Shown: positions 8,390-16,152, numbered from the stretch's first letter. The stretch: DNA of 22,231 nt from an uncultured Propionivibrio sp. (GCA_938040985.1 CALHZD010000124.1:1-22231); one strand, 5' to 3'. The notes: generated by a model from the sequence alone, not told the origin. Translations and numbers: made by a program.

Positions 8390-8418
8390 ATTATACTCAA
8401 AAAGCCGTTTCCCGTAAA
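8390..8418 (-). promoter_or_regulatory. promoter of the rimP-nusA-infB operon
   Basis: Minus-strand TTTACG (8418-8413), 17-bp spacer, perfect TATAAT (8395-8390). The predicted start near 8383 gives a leader of about 67 nt that contains the two hairpins. Confidence 0.7.
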
Positions 8419-8630
8419 TGAATTACGGCAAAAATCAGATATTTGGACAGTACGGACTTCTAGCGACGCCTGCGCTTCCGGATCAATACGCATCGCATAA
8501 AAACCTGCCAAGCCGTATGTGGGGAGATACAATGCACCGAAATTCACAGAAAATCCGGCAACAAAAGCAGGAATACTGATCGGGTTTGGCAGGCAAAATT
8601 CTGCTCCTTAAAAACCCAGCAAACAAAAAT
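8419..8630. other. divergent intergenic region, no gene seen
   Basis: About 210 bp between the rimP promoter and the PAS-GGDEF gene. Short open frames exist on the minus strand but have no ribosome site or recognisable sequence. I found no convincing plus-strand promoter for the downstream gene. Confidence 0.5.
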
Positions 8631-9989
8631 ATGACGCACAAGGATATTGATAAACAGCCAGGTGGTGCTGATGCACAACTGCAAGCAGTCATTGATGCTT
8701 GTGAAGACGGCATTCTGACGCTTGACGAGCGCGGTGAAATCACTGGGATGAACCGCCAGCTTACCTCGCTCTGGCAACTTCCCGAGTCGCTGCTGCCTAC
8801 GCACGAAAACATACGTGCCATATCTGCTACGGATATATTTGCACATTTTTCCACGCAAATCCGCTCCCCTGAAATCTGCCGGCAATGGCAGACAAAAGAT
8901 TGGAGCGGCAGCAATGTTTCTGGTGAAACACTTGATTTGATACGAGAACTCACCCTCAACGACGGCCGTTACATCAAATTTCGTTCTCGTCCCATTCAAC
9001 GGAATGGTCAGGAAACCGGGCGCATTCTTTTTTTCACCGACATTACCCGGCACAAGACCGCAGACAGACAGCTGAAACTTATTGTCAACGCCTTTTCCCA
9101 TGCTCACGAAGGGATCGTCATCACCGATTTCACGGGAAAAATTATCGACGTCAACGCCGCATTCAGCCAAATCACCGGCTATGCGCGCGAAGAGGCCATC
9201 GGAAAAAACCCCCGTATTCTCAAATCCGGGCAACATGACGACGGCTTTTACAAAACGATGTGGAAGAAGTTGATACAGACAGGATACTGGCAAGGTGAGG
9301 TCTGGAATCGCCGCAAAAATGGGAAAACTTATGCCCAGCGGCTCAGTATCACCGCCATCCAGGGCGTAGAAGGTTGCGCCTCACCTTACTACGTCGCCTT
9401 CACCTCGGACATTACTGAAAGCAAGCGGCAACAGCAGCAGCTTGAACGCATGGCGCACTACGACGCACTTACGGACATTCCCAATCGTGTGCTGCTCGCC
9501 GATCGCCTGCATCAGGCCATTGCACACGCCCGCCGCAATCAGAATGAACTGGCCCTGATTTATCTCGATCTTGACGGATTCAAAGAAATCAACGATACGC
9601 ATGGTCATGAAACCGGCGACCAGTTACTTGTCGCCATCGCCCATCGGTTACGCGCCACTTTACGTGAAAGCGACACCCTGGCGCGCCTTGGCGGCGATGA
9701 ATTCATCGCCGTACTTTCCGACCTGAAAAACCCCAATGAATGCGAAGCGGCGCTTTCTCGCCTGCTTGCCGTAGCAAACACGCCCTTTGAAATTGGGCAA
9801 CATACGCTACAGCTTTCGATCAGCATCGGCGCCGCACTATTTCCGCGTGACGGTGAAGACGCCGAGACCCTGACGCGCCGTGCCGATCAAGCGATGTACC
9901 GGGCCAAACAGGCCGGCAAAAATCAATATCACCTGTACGACAGCGAAAAAGATGACATCCCGGTACCCGGTTCCGGGCTGGCGCACTGA
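8631..9989 (+). CDS. PAS-PAS-GGDEF sensory diguanylate cyclase
   Basis: Probable cytoplasmic diguanylate cyclase that makes c-di-GMP in response to a PAS-sensed signal. From ATG 8631 the product has 452 residues. An N-terminal PAS domain starts at LQAVIDACEDGILTLDERGE. The second PAS begins near LKLIVNAFSHAHEGIVITD and includes FSQITGYAREEAIGKNPRIL, with a PAC-like tail (YVAFTSDITESKRQQQQLE). The GGDEF domain opens with MAHYDALTDIPNRVLLADRL and has the active-site GGDEF at 354-358. RESD ends five residues before it, matching the inhibitory I-site RxxD, so product inhibition is likely. No transmembrane segment or signal peptide and no EAL domain are present. A TTG at 8586 would add 15 residues but looks less likely. 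The ligand is unknown. It stands alone, divergent from rimP. Confidence 0.9.
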   Translation: MTHKDIDKQPGGADAQLQAVIDACEDGILTLDERGEITGMNRQLTSLWQLPESLLPTHENIRAISATDIFAHFSTQIRSPEICRQWQTKDWSGSNVSGETLDLIRELTLNDGRYIKFRSRPIQRNGQETGRILFFTDITRHKTADRQLKLIVNAFSHAHEGIVITDFTGKIIDVNAAFSQITGYAREEAIGKNPRILKSGQHDDGFYKTMWKKLIQTGYWQGEVWNRRKNGKTYAQRLSITAIQGVEGCASPYYVAFTSDITESKRQQQQLERMAHYDALTDIPNRVLLADRLHQAIAHARRNQNELALIYLDLDGFKEINDTHGHETGDQLLVAIAHRLRATLRESDTLARLGGDEFIAVLSDLKNPNECEAALSRLLAVANTPFEIGQHTLQLSISIGAALFPRDGEDAETLTRRADQAMYRAKQAGKNQYHLYDSEKDDIPVPGSGLAH

Positions 9990-10168
9990 CGCCTTTGGGC
10001 ATCAAAATCCGCTCTTTAAGCCCTTTACCCGTAAGATGCCCATTAGATACAAACCAGGCTCTTGTTTGCTGGCCTCCCGGTTAAGAAAATTTTTAAAAGA
10101 GAAGCGTACGCTTCCCTACCGATAATTCAAACAAAGCTTTCAACTCAATTCTTTGCAAGGAAAACATC
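9990..10168. promoter_or_regulatory. intergenic region with a 20-bp near-perfect palindrome upstream of the aldo/keto reductase
   Basis: Positions 10101-10114 read GAAGCGTACGCTTC, a perfect 14-bp palindrome that extends to 10098-10117 with one mismatch. A -10-like GATAAT lies just after it (10121-10126), without a good -35. The placement fits a repressor or activator operator for the downstream gene; no regulator gene is adjacent. No terminator for the GGDEF gene is evident. Confidence 0.4.
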
Positions 10169-11116
10169 ATGAATAACCAACCCAAAATTGCACTTGGCAC
10201 CTGGTCCTGGGGCGCGGGTTTTGCTGGCGGCGACCAGGTATTCGGCAATCGTCTGAGTGAAACCCAAATGCAGGAAACGTTCGATACCGCCATGCAGCAC
10301 GGTTTGAACCTATGGGACACCGCCGCCGTTTACGGTATGGGCAGCTCTGAAACAGCGCTCGGCAAAGTGATTGCTGACCGACGCAGCAAAGTGATTTTAT
10401 CCACCAAATTCACGCCGCAGATTGCCGACAAAACCGTCGAAAATCCAGTTGCAGCAATGCTCGAAGCCAGCTTGCAACGACTACATACCGACCATATCGA
10501 CATCTACTGGATTCACAACCCGCAAAATGTAGAAAAATGGACGCCATTGCTCATCCCGCTTCTGCAAAGCGGCAAGGTAAAACGCGTGGGCGTTTCCAAC
10601 CACAACCTGGCGCAAATTCAGCGTGCCCATGAACTCCTGACTGCCGCAGGTTACGTGGTCTCCGCCGTGCAAAACCATTACAGCCTGCTCTATCGCGCAT
10701 CCGAACGTGCAGGCATTCTCGATTTTTGCCAGAAAAACGGCATGGACTTCTTTGCCTACATGGTATTGGAACAGGGCGCGCTGAGCGGCCGCTACACTCC
10801 GCAAACTCCGCTGCCCGCTGGCAGCCAACGTGCCGAAACCTACAATAAAATTCTGCCGCAATTGGCAAAGCTGACCCGCAAAATGGCGGAAATTGGCGCC
10901 CGACATGGCGGCGCAAGTGTGGCGCAGATTGCCATTGCCTGGGCAATCGCCCAAGGCACGCTGCCGCTCATCGGGGTAACGCAAGCGGATCAGGTGAAAG
11001 AAGCCGCCCAAGCGGTAGGCATCGCACTCAGTGCTACAGAAATAGCAGAACTGGAAACACTGTCCGAGGCCGCTGGTGTAGATACGCGCGGTGCATGGGA
11101 AAAGCCGATGGTATGA
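10169..11116 (+). CDS. aldo/keto reductase family oxidoreductase
   Basis: NAD(P)H-dependent reductase of the aldo/keto reductase superfamily with a TIM-barrel fold; the physiological carbonyl substrate cannot be told from sequence. The 315-residue product has the expected length and the catalytic tetrad: Asp50 and Tyr55 in NLWDTAAVYG, Lys80 in LSTKF and His116 in YWIHNP. VKRVGVSNHNLAQI and the C-terminal cofactor-binding stretch LPLIGVTQADQVKEA also fit. The ATG at 10169 is preceded by CAAGGAAAAC. It is a single gene with a candidate operator upstream. Downstream it is followed by insertion-sequence debris. A weak long-range dyad (GGGCGTTT / AAACGCCC) follows the stop but lacks a T-run. Confidence 0.9.
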   Translation: MNNQPKIALGTWSWGAGFAGGDQVFGNRLSETQMQETFDTAMQHGLNLWDTAAVYGMGSSETALGKVIADRRSKVILSTKFTPQIADKTVENPVAAMLEASLQRLHTDHIDIYWIHNPQNVEKWTPLLIPLLQSGKVKRVGVSNHNLAQIQRAHELLTAAGYVVSAVQNHYSLLYRASERAGILDFCQKNGMDFFAYMVLEQGALSGRYTPQTPLPAGSQRAETYNKILPQLAKLTRKMAEIGARHGGASVAQIAIAWAIAQGTLPLIGVTQADQVKEAAQAVGIALSATEIAELETLSEAAGVDTRGAWEKPMV

Positions 11117-11190
11117 CAACATGCGGCGGGGCGTTTGAGGCGCACCTTCTGTCGCATAGGCGCACACGAAAACGCCCAACAAATTGTTTA

Positions 11191-12053
11191 AGGCCTGTTC
11201 AAATTCTCAAGAAAAAATGAGAAACCACAAGGAAATGAGAGACTACAGGCATGAGAAAGACCTCCCCCGGCGACATCGCCCGAGAACAGTTCGATGCGAT
11301 CCGTTCGTGACTGGAGAGCGCCCGCAAAAAGACCGCCCCGCGCAGAGTAGAACTGTACGAGGTATTCTGCGCCGCGCTCTACCTCCTGCGTACCAGCTGC
11401 GCCTGGCGCGCGCTGCCCGGTGACTTTCCCAAATGGCGCACCGTGCATTCCTCTACTTTGTCATTTGGAATCAAGCGCATGAAGGCGGCAGCCTGCCGGA
11501 GCAGGCATTGAAAAAATCAGCTTGACGCGGCCCGCGAGAAACAGGGACGTAACCGGCACAGCGCCTTTCTGATTGTCGATGCACAAAGCGTAAAGAACAC
11601 CGATACAGCCACACAAAGAGGATACGACGCAGGTAAACAGGTATCCGGGATCAAACGCCGCCTGGCTATAGACAGCCAGGGGCTACCCCATGCGGTAGCG
11701 CTAACCACAGCCGACGTAACCAATCGCCAAGGCGCATTACAGGCGCTGCGTCGGTGTCAGGCAAACCTGTACCGGACACAGAGCATACTGTGCGAGGGTG
11801 GTTATACCGGCAAACCGTTTGCGCAAGATGTGAAAGAGATACTGGGCAAGCGCGTTACAGTGCAGATAGCCAAACGCAGCGCGCTGCACGCTTTCAAGGC
11901 GATGCTTAAACGCTGGGTTATTGAGCGCAGCTTTGCCCGGTTACAGAAAAACAAACGCCTACGGATGAACTGCGAGAGGCTGCTTAATACCCACTTGCAG
12001 TTCTTCCGTCTGGCTTTCCTGGCTCTACTACTTAGGAAAATTTGAACAGACTC
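11191..12053 (+). mobile_element. degenerate IS5-family insertion sequence (863 bp)
   Basis: Ends are imperfect inverted repeats sharing CTGTTCAAATT: AGGCCTGTTCAAATT on the left, and GAGTCTGTTCAAATT as the complement of the right. Each end is flanked by TTA (11188-11190 and 12054-12056), a plausible 3-bp target duplication as seen in some IS5 subgroups. The size suits the IS427-like subgroup. The single transposase frame is broken, so the copy is probably immobile by itself. Confidence 0.8.
11251..12045 (+). pseudogene. IS5-family transposase, disrupted
   Basis: The reading starts MRKTSPGDIAREQFDAIRS and meets an in-frame TGA at 11308. It continues through LYLLRTSCAWRALPGDFPKW, then leaves frame near 11450 for YFVIWNQAHEGGSLPEQALK. 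That frame ends at TGA 11523, and the original frame resumes at about 11524 and runs to 12045. The DDE core is visible: LIVDAQSVKNTD with the first Asp, CEGGYTGKPFA where the second acid is Glu rather than the usual Asp, and WVIERSFARLQKNKRL with the final Glu. One nonsense mutation, two compensating frame changes and a substituted catalytic residue mark it as dead. The closing LLNTHLQFFRLAFLALLLR is typical of this IS5 subgroup. Confidence 0.85.
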
Positions 12054-12184
12054 TTAGAAAAACGGCGCACCGTCATCAATGCCAGCGATGCCACAATACT
12101 GTGTTGGCAACCGCAAGCGCCCCTTTCTGTCAGGGAACCGCCTTGCCCCGACACCCTCGGCAGTTTAACGGCGACGGAAACCGC

Positions 12185-12361
12185 CTGCCCTGAACCCCGC
12201 GTAAAACGGGCGTTTCCGGAGGGGCTGCCCGCTAGCCCAGCGTTTACGCGGGTTCCCGGCATGCCTATCCGCAAACCCGCTATTTACGGACACTTCCGGC
12301 CGGCCTGCCCGCTAGCTCCCTATTTACGTGGGCTTCCGTGCTGCCTATCCGCAAACGCCCT
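12185..12361. repeat. tandem array 1 of 40-bp units
   Basis: Units start at 12185, 12225, 12265, 12305 and 12345, exactly 40 bp apart. Each has a GCCCGC- or ATCCGC-like head, a TTTACG-like centre and a CGGG/TTCCGG tail. Units 2 and 4 begin CTGCCCGCTAGC and units 3 and 5 begin CTATCCGCAAAC, giving an 80-bp higher-order period. Unit 5 is cut by the left end of the next IS. A more degenerate stretch from about 12115 may be another unit. Forty is not a multiple of three, so this is not a peptide repeat. Confidence 0.85.
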
Positions 12362-13592
12362 GAGATCTTTGCAAAAGTCCCCTTAAACTGCTTACATTCC
12401 CTCGACGCTCACACCCCTAAGCAAAATGCGCATGATCAGCTTCTTCCAACAAACCGCACAAAAGATGATCAACCGCCCTATCGATCGCTTTTTGCCGATC
12501 AAAATCAATCACATCATCGACCGCCCCCCCATCATCTTGCGCCTGCGCCAACAAAAACCCCATCACAACCGCGAATAAGGCGCACGCCCGGCCTATCCCG
12601 CCTTATCCATGTTCAAAGCCGTACGACTCGGGCAGCGGCGCAAGCTCTCCGATCCCGAACTTGAGCGCAGCCTTGTTACCCGCCCGGACTTTCTGCTCTT
12701 TTGCGGCTTTGACGAAACGGGCATTCCCGACCACAGCCCCCTATGTCGCTATCGCGACGCCCTTGGACAAGAGACGCCCTCGCCGGCCTTTTAAACCTCA
12801 CTAACGCACAACTTGCCGATAAAGGCTTGAAAATCAAAGAGGCGCGAGCTGCTACTATTGACGTCCCCTCATCCAGAGTGCAGGCGGCGTGCGCAAAAAA
12901 GCCATCGAAATCGATGGGCAAGGAGAGACCGCCGCAAGCCCTGCGCGCAAAGACAAAGACGCGCGCCGGGTGAAAACAGGCGCCCCACTCACCTTGGGCT
13001 ACAAACAACACATCCGCACAGACGAAGAAGGACACATCGAGAAGCCGCACATCACCGCTGCGCATGCACATGAGAGCAAACATCTTGCGCCGTTGCCGGA
13101 AGGCGTGAAAGCAAACGCCGCCGTCTATGCCGATAAAGGCTACGACAGCAAAGAGAACCGCACACGCCGGCAAGAACACAATTTAAGAGACAGGATTATG
13201 CGCAGAGCACAGCGCAACACCGTGCAATCTCAAGAAGAGAAAGAGCGCAACAAGGCGCTCTCAGAAACCCGTTACGTTGTTGAACAAACCTTCGGCACGC
13301 TGCACCGCAAATTGCAGCACAAATGCACGCGTTACTTTGGCTTTATCAAAGTTGCGGCGCAAAGTCATCTAAAAGCTATCTGTATAAACCTGCTCAAGGC
13401 GGGGAACAGGGTAAATGTATCTGTTCCCGCTTAAGAGGCGGGGATTTGCCTCGAATCACCCGGAAGGCGGGTGATTGGGCAGGTGAGGGGCTCGGAAACC
13501 CACAAGAAATAGATTTCCTGGACGATCGAAATTGCGGGAGAAAAGAAGGTTTCGCCGGGTGGGATCAATAGTGAGCTTTTGCAAAGATCTCA
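12361..13592 (+). mobile_element. degenerate IS5-family (IS1106-like) insertion sequence (about 1.23 kb)
   Basis: Perfect 17-bp terminal inverted repeats: TGAGATCTTTGCAAAAG at 12361-12377 and its complement at 13576-13592. The transposase resembles the IS1106-type elements common in Neisseria. The left end interrupts a 40-bp repeat unit. I see no clear target duplication. About 140 bp between the transposase stop and the right end are non-coding. The element is inactive by itself because its transposase is broken. Confidence 0.85.
12426..13434 (+). pseudogene. IS5-family (IS1106-like) transposase, disrupted
   Basis: The frame opens at MRMISFFQQTAQKMINRPID and hits an in-frame TAA at 12576. 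It continues as MFKAVRLGQRRKLSDPELER and FCGFDETGIPDHSPLCRYRD. It shifts frame near 12775 (LLNLTNAQLADKGLKIKEAR, then TID with the first Asp) and again near 12862 (QSAGGVRKKAIEID). From there it is open to 13434. The rest of the DDE triad is present: VYADKGYDSKENR and YVVEQTFGTLHRK. One nonsense mutation and two frameshifts make it a pseudogene. The C-terminal half is well preserved, so decay is moderately recent. Confidence 0.85.
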
Positions 13593-13711
13593 AACCACAA
13601 TATCTGGAACAGATTGCCACCCGTTTTATTACCCCCAAAGCTGTGGGAATACAGGAAGGCTACGGCAAAGTCAGGTTAAGAAACATCTATGCCGCATTTC
13701 AGTTTACCAAC

Positions 13712-13752
13712 CAAAAAAGAAAAGCTGTCTGTTTTGCAAAACAGACAGCTTT
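13712..13752 (-). terminator. terminator after the tRNA-Ala/tRNA-Glu unit
   Basis: Perfect inverted repeat AAGCTGTCTGTTTT-GC-AAAACAGACAGCTT (13722-13751), followed on the minus strand by TTCTTTTTT. It lies 9 nt downstream of the tRNA-Glu CCA end. Confidence 0.9.
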
Positions 13753-13760
13753 GAACATTC

Positions 13761-13836
13761 TGGCGTCCCCACGGGGATTCGAACCCCGGTACCAACCGTG
13801 AAAGGGTTGTGTCCTAGGCCTCTAGACGATGGGGAC
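13761..13836 (-). tRNA. tRNA-Glu (anticodon TTC)
   Basis: A 76-nt cloverleaf starting GTCCCCATCGTCTAGAGGCC, with anticodon loop CTTTCAC (TTC), T-arm GGGGTTCGAATCCCC and encoded CCA. The acceptor stem GTCCCCA/TGGGGAC pairs fully. It is 26 nt downstream of tRNA-Ala, shares its promoter and terminator, and lies near gltX, whose product charges it. Confidence 0.97.
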
Positions 13837-13862
13837 CTGGACGAAACATTTCTTTCTGCGTT

Positions 13863-13938
<76 letters not shown>

Positions 13939-13955
13939 GCCCGAAAGAAGCGCGA

Positions 13956-13984
13956 ATTATAGAGAGGACACCGTCTCTTGTAAA
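13956..13984 (-). promoter_or_regulatory. promoter of the tRNA-Ala/tRNA-Glu unit
   Basis: Minus-strand TTTACA (13984-13979), 17-bp spacer, perfect TATAAT (13961-13956), followed by a GC-rich TCGCGC discriminator typical of stringently controlled stable-RNA promoters. Confidence 0.8.
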
Positions 13985-14030
13985 GCATTTTGGGAATGAG
14001 CCTTGCCAACACATCACCCGCGCCGCATTC

Positions 14031-14056
14031 AAAAATACTTCTGCTTCTAGCAGAAA
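14031..14056 (-). terminator. gltX terminator
   Basis: Arms TTCTGCT and AGCAGAA with a 3-nt loop, about 20 nt after the gltX stop, followed on the minus strand by GTATTTTTG. It separates gltX from the downstream tRNA promoter. Confidence 0.7.
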
Positions 14057-14075
14057 CCAGTATTACCACCGGGCT

Positions 14076-15494
14076 TCAGTTTTTTTCTGAAATTCCGCGC
14101 ACCAGGCGCTCCAATGCGATTTCGCGTGGGAAAAGCGTTACCAATGCATCGACCGAAGGTGTCTGCGCCTGCCCGGTGAGCAAGATGCGCAAAGGCATGG
14201 CCAGTTTGGGCATCTTGACGCCGTGCTGACTAATACATTGTTTAATCAAGGCATTAATGGCAGGCACTTCCCAGGCAACATCGCGCAAACCGGCAATAAA
14301 ATCGGCCAGCAGCGGGCGGCTTTCCGGCGTCAGATGCTGCGCGAGCAGTTCTGCGGCAGGCGTCGGTTCGGTGTAAAACGCCCGTGCAGCAGCTGCCAGG
14401 GCATTGAGGTTATCAACGCGCTCCTTATAAAGGCCAACGATAGCATCCAGCGCCGGCAGCTCGCTGACGGCGACGCCTTGATTGGTCAGACGCGGCTGGA
14501 TCAGTGCTGCCAGCCGCGCATTGTCAGCCTGCTTGATGTAATGGGCATTCAGCCAGTTTAGTTTTTCGGTGTTGAACTGCGCCGCCGACGGCGTAATGTG
14601 GTCGAGGTCGAACCATTCGCAGAATTGCTGCATGGAAAAAACTTCGTCGTCTCCATGTGACCAACCGAGCCTAGCCAGATAATTGAGAACGGCCTCGGGC
14701 AGATAACCGTCCTCATCGTACTGCATGACGCTGACCGCGCCGTGGCGCTTGGAAAGTTTTTGTCCGTCGTCGCCGAGAATCATCGAGAGGTGGGCAAACT
14801 GCGGAATGTTGGCGCCCAACGCCCGAAAAATATTGATCTGCCGCGGCGTGTTGTTCACATGGTCGTCGCCACGAATGACATGGGTGATGCCCATGTCCCA
14901 GTCGTCGATGACGACGCAAAAGTTATACGTCGGCGTCAGATCAGCGCGCGCAATAACCAGATCGTCGAGTTCGGCATTGGCGATTTCGATGCGCCCCTTG
15001 ACCAGATCATCCCAAACAACGCTGCCGTCGATAGGATTTTTAAAGCGGATGACGGGTTGCCTGTCCGCAGGCGCCGGCGGGAGCGTTTTGCCGGGTTCGG
15101 GCCGCCAAATGCCGGTATAACGCGGTTTCAGCCCCTTAGCGCGCTGTTCCTCACGCATGCGCTCCAATTCCTCGGGCGTGGTGTAGCAGTAGTAAGCCGA
15201 GCCTTCGGCCAACATCTGACGAAGTACTTCCTTGTACCGCTCCATGCGCTGCATCTGGTAGAAAGGCCCTTCGTCGGGCGTGAGTCCGAGCCATTGCATA
15301 CCATCAAGAATGCCCTGCACGGCCTCTGGCGTCGAACGGGCAACATCAGTATCTTCAATACGCAGAATAAATCTGCCATTGCAGTGGCGCGCATACGCCC
15401 AGGCGTACAAGGCGGTGCGCGCACCACCAATATGGAGAAAGCCTGTCGGTGAAGGCGCAAAACGGGTGCGAACGGTGGTTGTTGCTGTATTCAT
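14076..15494 (-). CDS. gltX: glutamate--tRNA ligase
   Basis: Class I synthetase that attaches Glu to tRNA-Glu. The 472-residue product has RFAPSPTGFLHIGGARTALY with the HIGH-type motif HIGG at 21-24. DDLVIARADLTPTYNFCVVI and GITHVIRGDDHVNNTPRQIN follow, then the KMSKS equivalent KLSKR at 246-250, and the C-terminal helical anticodon-binding domain. The length is normal. The ATG at 15494-15492 has no clear Shine-Dalgarno sequence. A possible small frame ends three bases upstream. A tRNA-Glu gene lies about 240 bp downstream on the same strand but has its own promoter, so supply of the enzyme and its substrate is adjacent but separately initiated. Confidence 0.97.
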   Translation of the reverse strand: MNTATTTVRTRFAPSPTGFLHIGGARTALYAWAYARHCNGRFILRIEDTDVARSTPEAVQGILDGMQWLGLTPDEGPFYQMQRMERYKEVLRQMLAEGSAYYCYTTPEELERMREEQRAKGLKPRYTGIWRPEPGKTLPPAPADRQPVIRFKNPIDGSVVWDDLVKGRIEIANAELDDLVIARADLTPTYNFCVVIDDWDMGITHVIRGDDHVNNTPRQINIFRALGANIPQFAHLSMILGDDGQKLSKRHGAVSVMQYDEDGYLPEAVLNYLARLGWSHGDDEVFSMQQFCEWFDLDHITPSAAQFNTEKLNWLNAHYIKQADNARLAALIQPRLTNQGVAVSELPALDAIVGLYKERVDNLNALAAAARAFYTEPTPAAELLAQHLTPESRPLLADFIAGLRDVAWEVPAINALIKQCISQHGVKMPKLAMPLRILLTGQAQTPSVDALVTLFPREIALERLVRGISEKN

Positions 15495-15496
15495 CG

Positions 15497-15634
15497 TTAA
15501 AAATTATTAGCTAAATAAAAGAGAACAAACTCCGCAGAAACTACCGCGAAAAACATGAACACAGGGTATGCGCGACATATCCGTACCTGTCGTCGCATCA
15601 ATCCTGCTTCTTCTGGCATTTCGGGATCGGCCAT
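15497..15634 (-). CDS. possible 45-residue single-span membrane protein upstream of gltX
   Basis: An ATG-initiated frame of 45 codons ends TAA three bases before the gltX start. It reads MADPEMPEEAGLMRRQVRIC, then a hydrophobic stretch YPVFMFFAVVSAEFVLFYLA at about 23-42, ending NNF. An acidic N-terminus, a basic RRQVRICR cluster and one membrane span make a sensible small inner-membrane protein. Against it: no ribosome site precedes the ATG, and a -10-like TACAAT (15640-15635) directly abuts it. That would start transcription inside the frame and make this simply the gltX leader. I recognise no family. Conservation in relatives would decide. Confidence 0.3.
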   Translation of the reverse strand: MADPEMPEEAGLMRRQVRICRAYPVFMFFAVVSAEFVLFYLANNF

Positions 15635-15668
15635 ATTGTAATGGATGTCGTAAAAAGCCTCACCAAAA

Positions 15669-15697
15669 TTGACCGTCAGTGCCGCTTATGATTAAAT
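15669..15697 (+). promoter_or_regulatory. candidate tRNA-Val promoter
   Basis: TTGACC (15669-15674), 17-bp spacer, TTAAAT (15692-15697), followed by CGCGCC, a GC-rich discriminator. The -10 is only a 4/6 match. It lies about 15 bp before the tRNA. Confidence 0.4.
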
Positions 15698-15711
15698 CGC
15701 GCCTCACGGTT

Positions 15712-15786
15712 GCGCGGTTAGCTCAGCGGTAGAGCACCGCCTTCACACGGCGGGGGTCACTGGTTCGAACCCAGTATCGCGCACCA
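15712..15786 (+). tRNA. tRNA-Val (anticodon CAC)
   Basis: A 75-nt cloverleaf starting GCGCGGTTAGCTCAGCGGTA, anticodon loop TTCACAC between CCGCC and GGCGG, T-arm ACTGGTTCGAACCCAGT, acceptor ATCGCGC, discriminator A and encoded CCA. It is divergent from gltX and followed by a strong terminator at 15851. Confidence 0.95.
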
Positions 15787-15850
15787 AACGGTTTGAGGGT
15801 TACACAATTCTCTTTTCTCCTTTCGCACGCATTTTTGCGCGTTTTCTAGT

Positions 15851-15880
15851 GGCCGGACTTTTTGTCCGGCCTTTTTGTTT
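15851..15880 (+). terminator. tRNA-Val terminator
   Basis: Perfect 8-bp arms GGCCGGAC / GTCCGGCC with a TTTTT loop, followed by TTTTTGTTTTT. Confidence 0.92.
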
Positions 15881-15886
15881 TTATAG

Positions 15887-16121
15887 TCCTTGTGCCTAGC
15901 CAGTTGCGGACCAGAGTTTCTTAAGAAAGCGAGTGCAGTCTCGTTCATCGTTCAACGTATTGAACCAATCAGCAGCCATAAAAAGCCCCAAAGCCAAGTA
16001 AATGAAAGCACTGCTCCGGCTGCCGTCACAATTACAGAGACTGCTTCCCGCATCAAATAAGGCGGCGAGAAAAAATGAAATATGAAGAGATCGGCGCCCA
16101 AACTTCCGAGGCCTTCAGAAA
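15887..16121. other. interval between tRNA-Val and ssrA; only a weak small membrane frame
   Basis: About 235 bp without a confident gene. On the minus strand a frame ending TGA at 15952 reads MREAVSVIVTAAGAVLSFTW and then LWGFLWLLIGSIR. It is strongly hydrophobic, but no ribosome site precedes the ATG, and the frame runs back into ssrA. It may be a real 33-residue membrane peptide or a gene remnant. I see nothing else here. Confidence 0.25.
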
Positions 16122-16152
16122 CTGAAAATAACGACGGGGACCGAAGTCCCCG
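16122..16152 (-). terminator. terminator-like hairpin at the end of ssrA
   Basis: On the minus strand CGGGGAC and GTCCCCG enclose a UUCG tetraloop (16135-16152), followed by TCGTTATTTTC. The stem is strong and the T-run imperfect. Confidence 0.6.

Noticed and set aside
10090..10126. MerR-type promoter with the palindrome inside a 19-bp spacer
   Set aside because: No -35 hexamer is found at the required position; only the palindrome and the -10 are supported.
12185..12361. CRISPR array
   Set aside because: Units are degenerate along their whole length, with no constant repeat alternating with unique spacers, and no cas gene is present.
13532..13801. An 89-codon plus-strand frame between the second IS and the tRNAs
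   Set aside because: It starts inside the IS end and runs through the terminator and into tRNA-Glu. No ribosome site or family match.
15757..15948. Minus-strand frame over tRNA-Val and its terminator
   Set aside because: It overlaps the tRNA and the hairpin antisense; no independent support.
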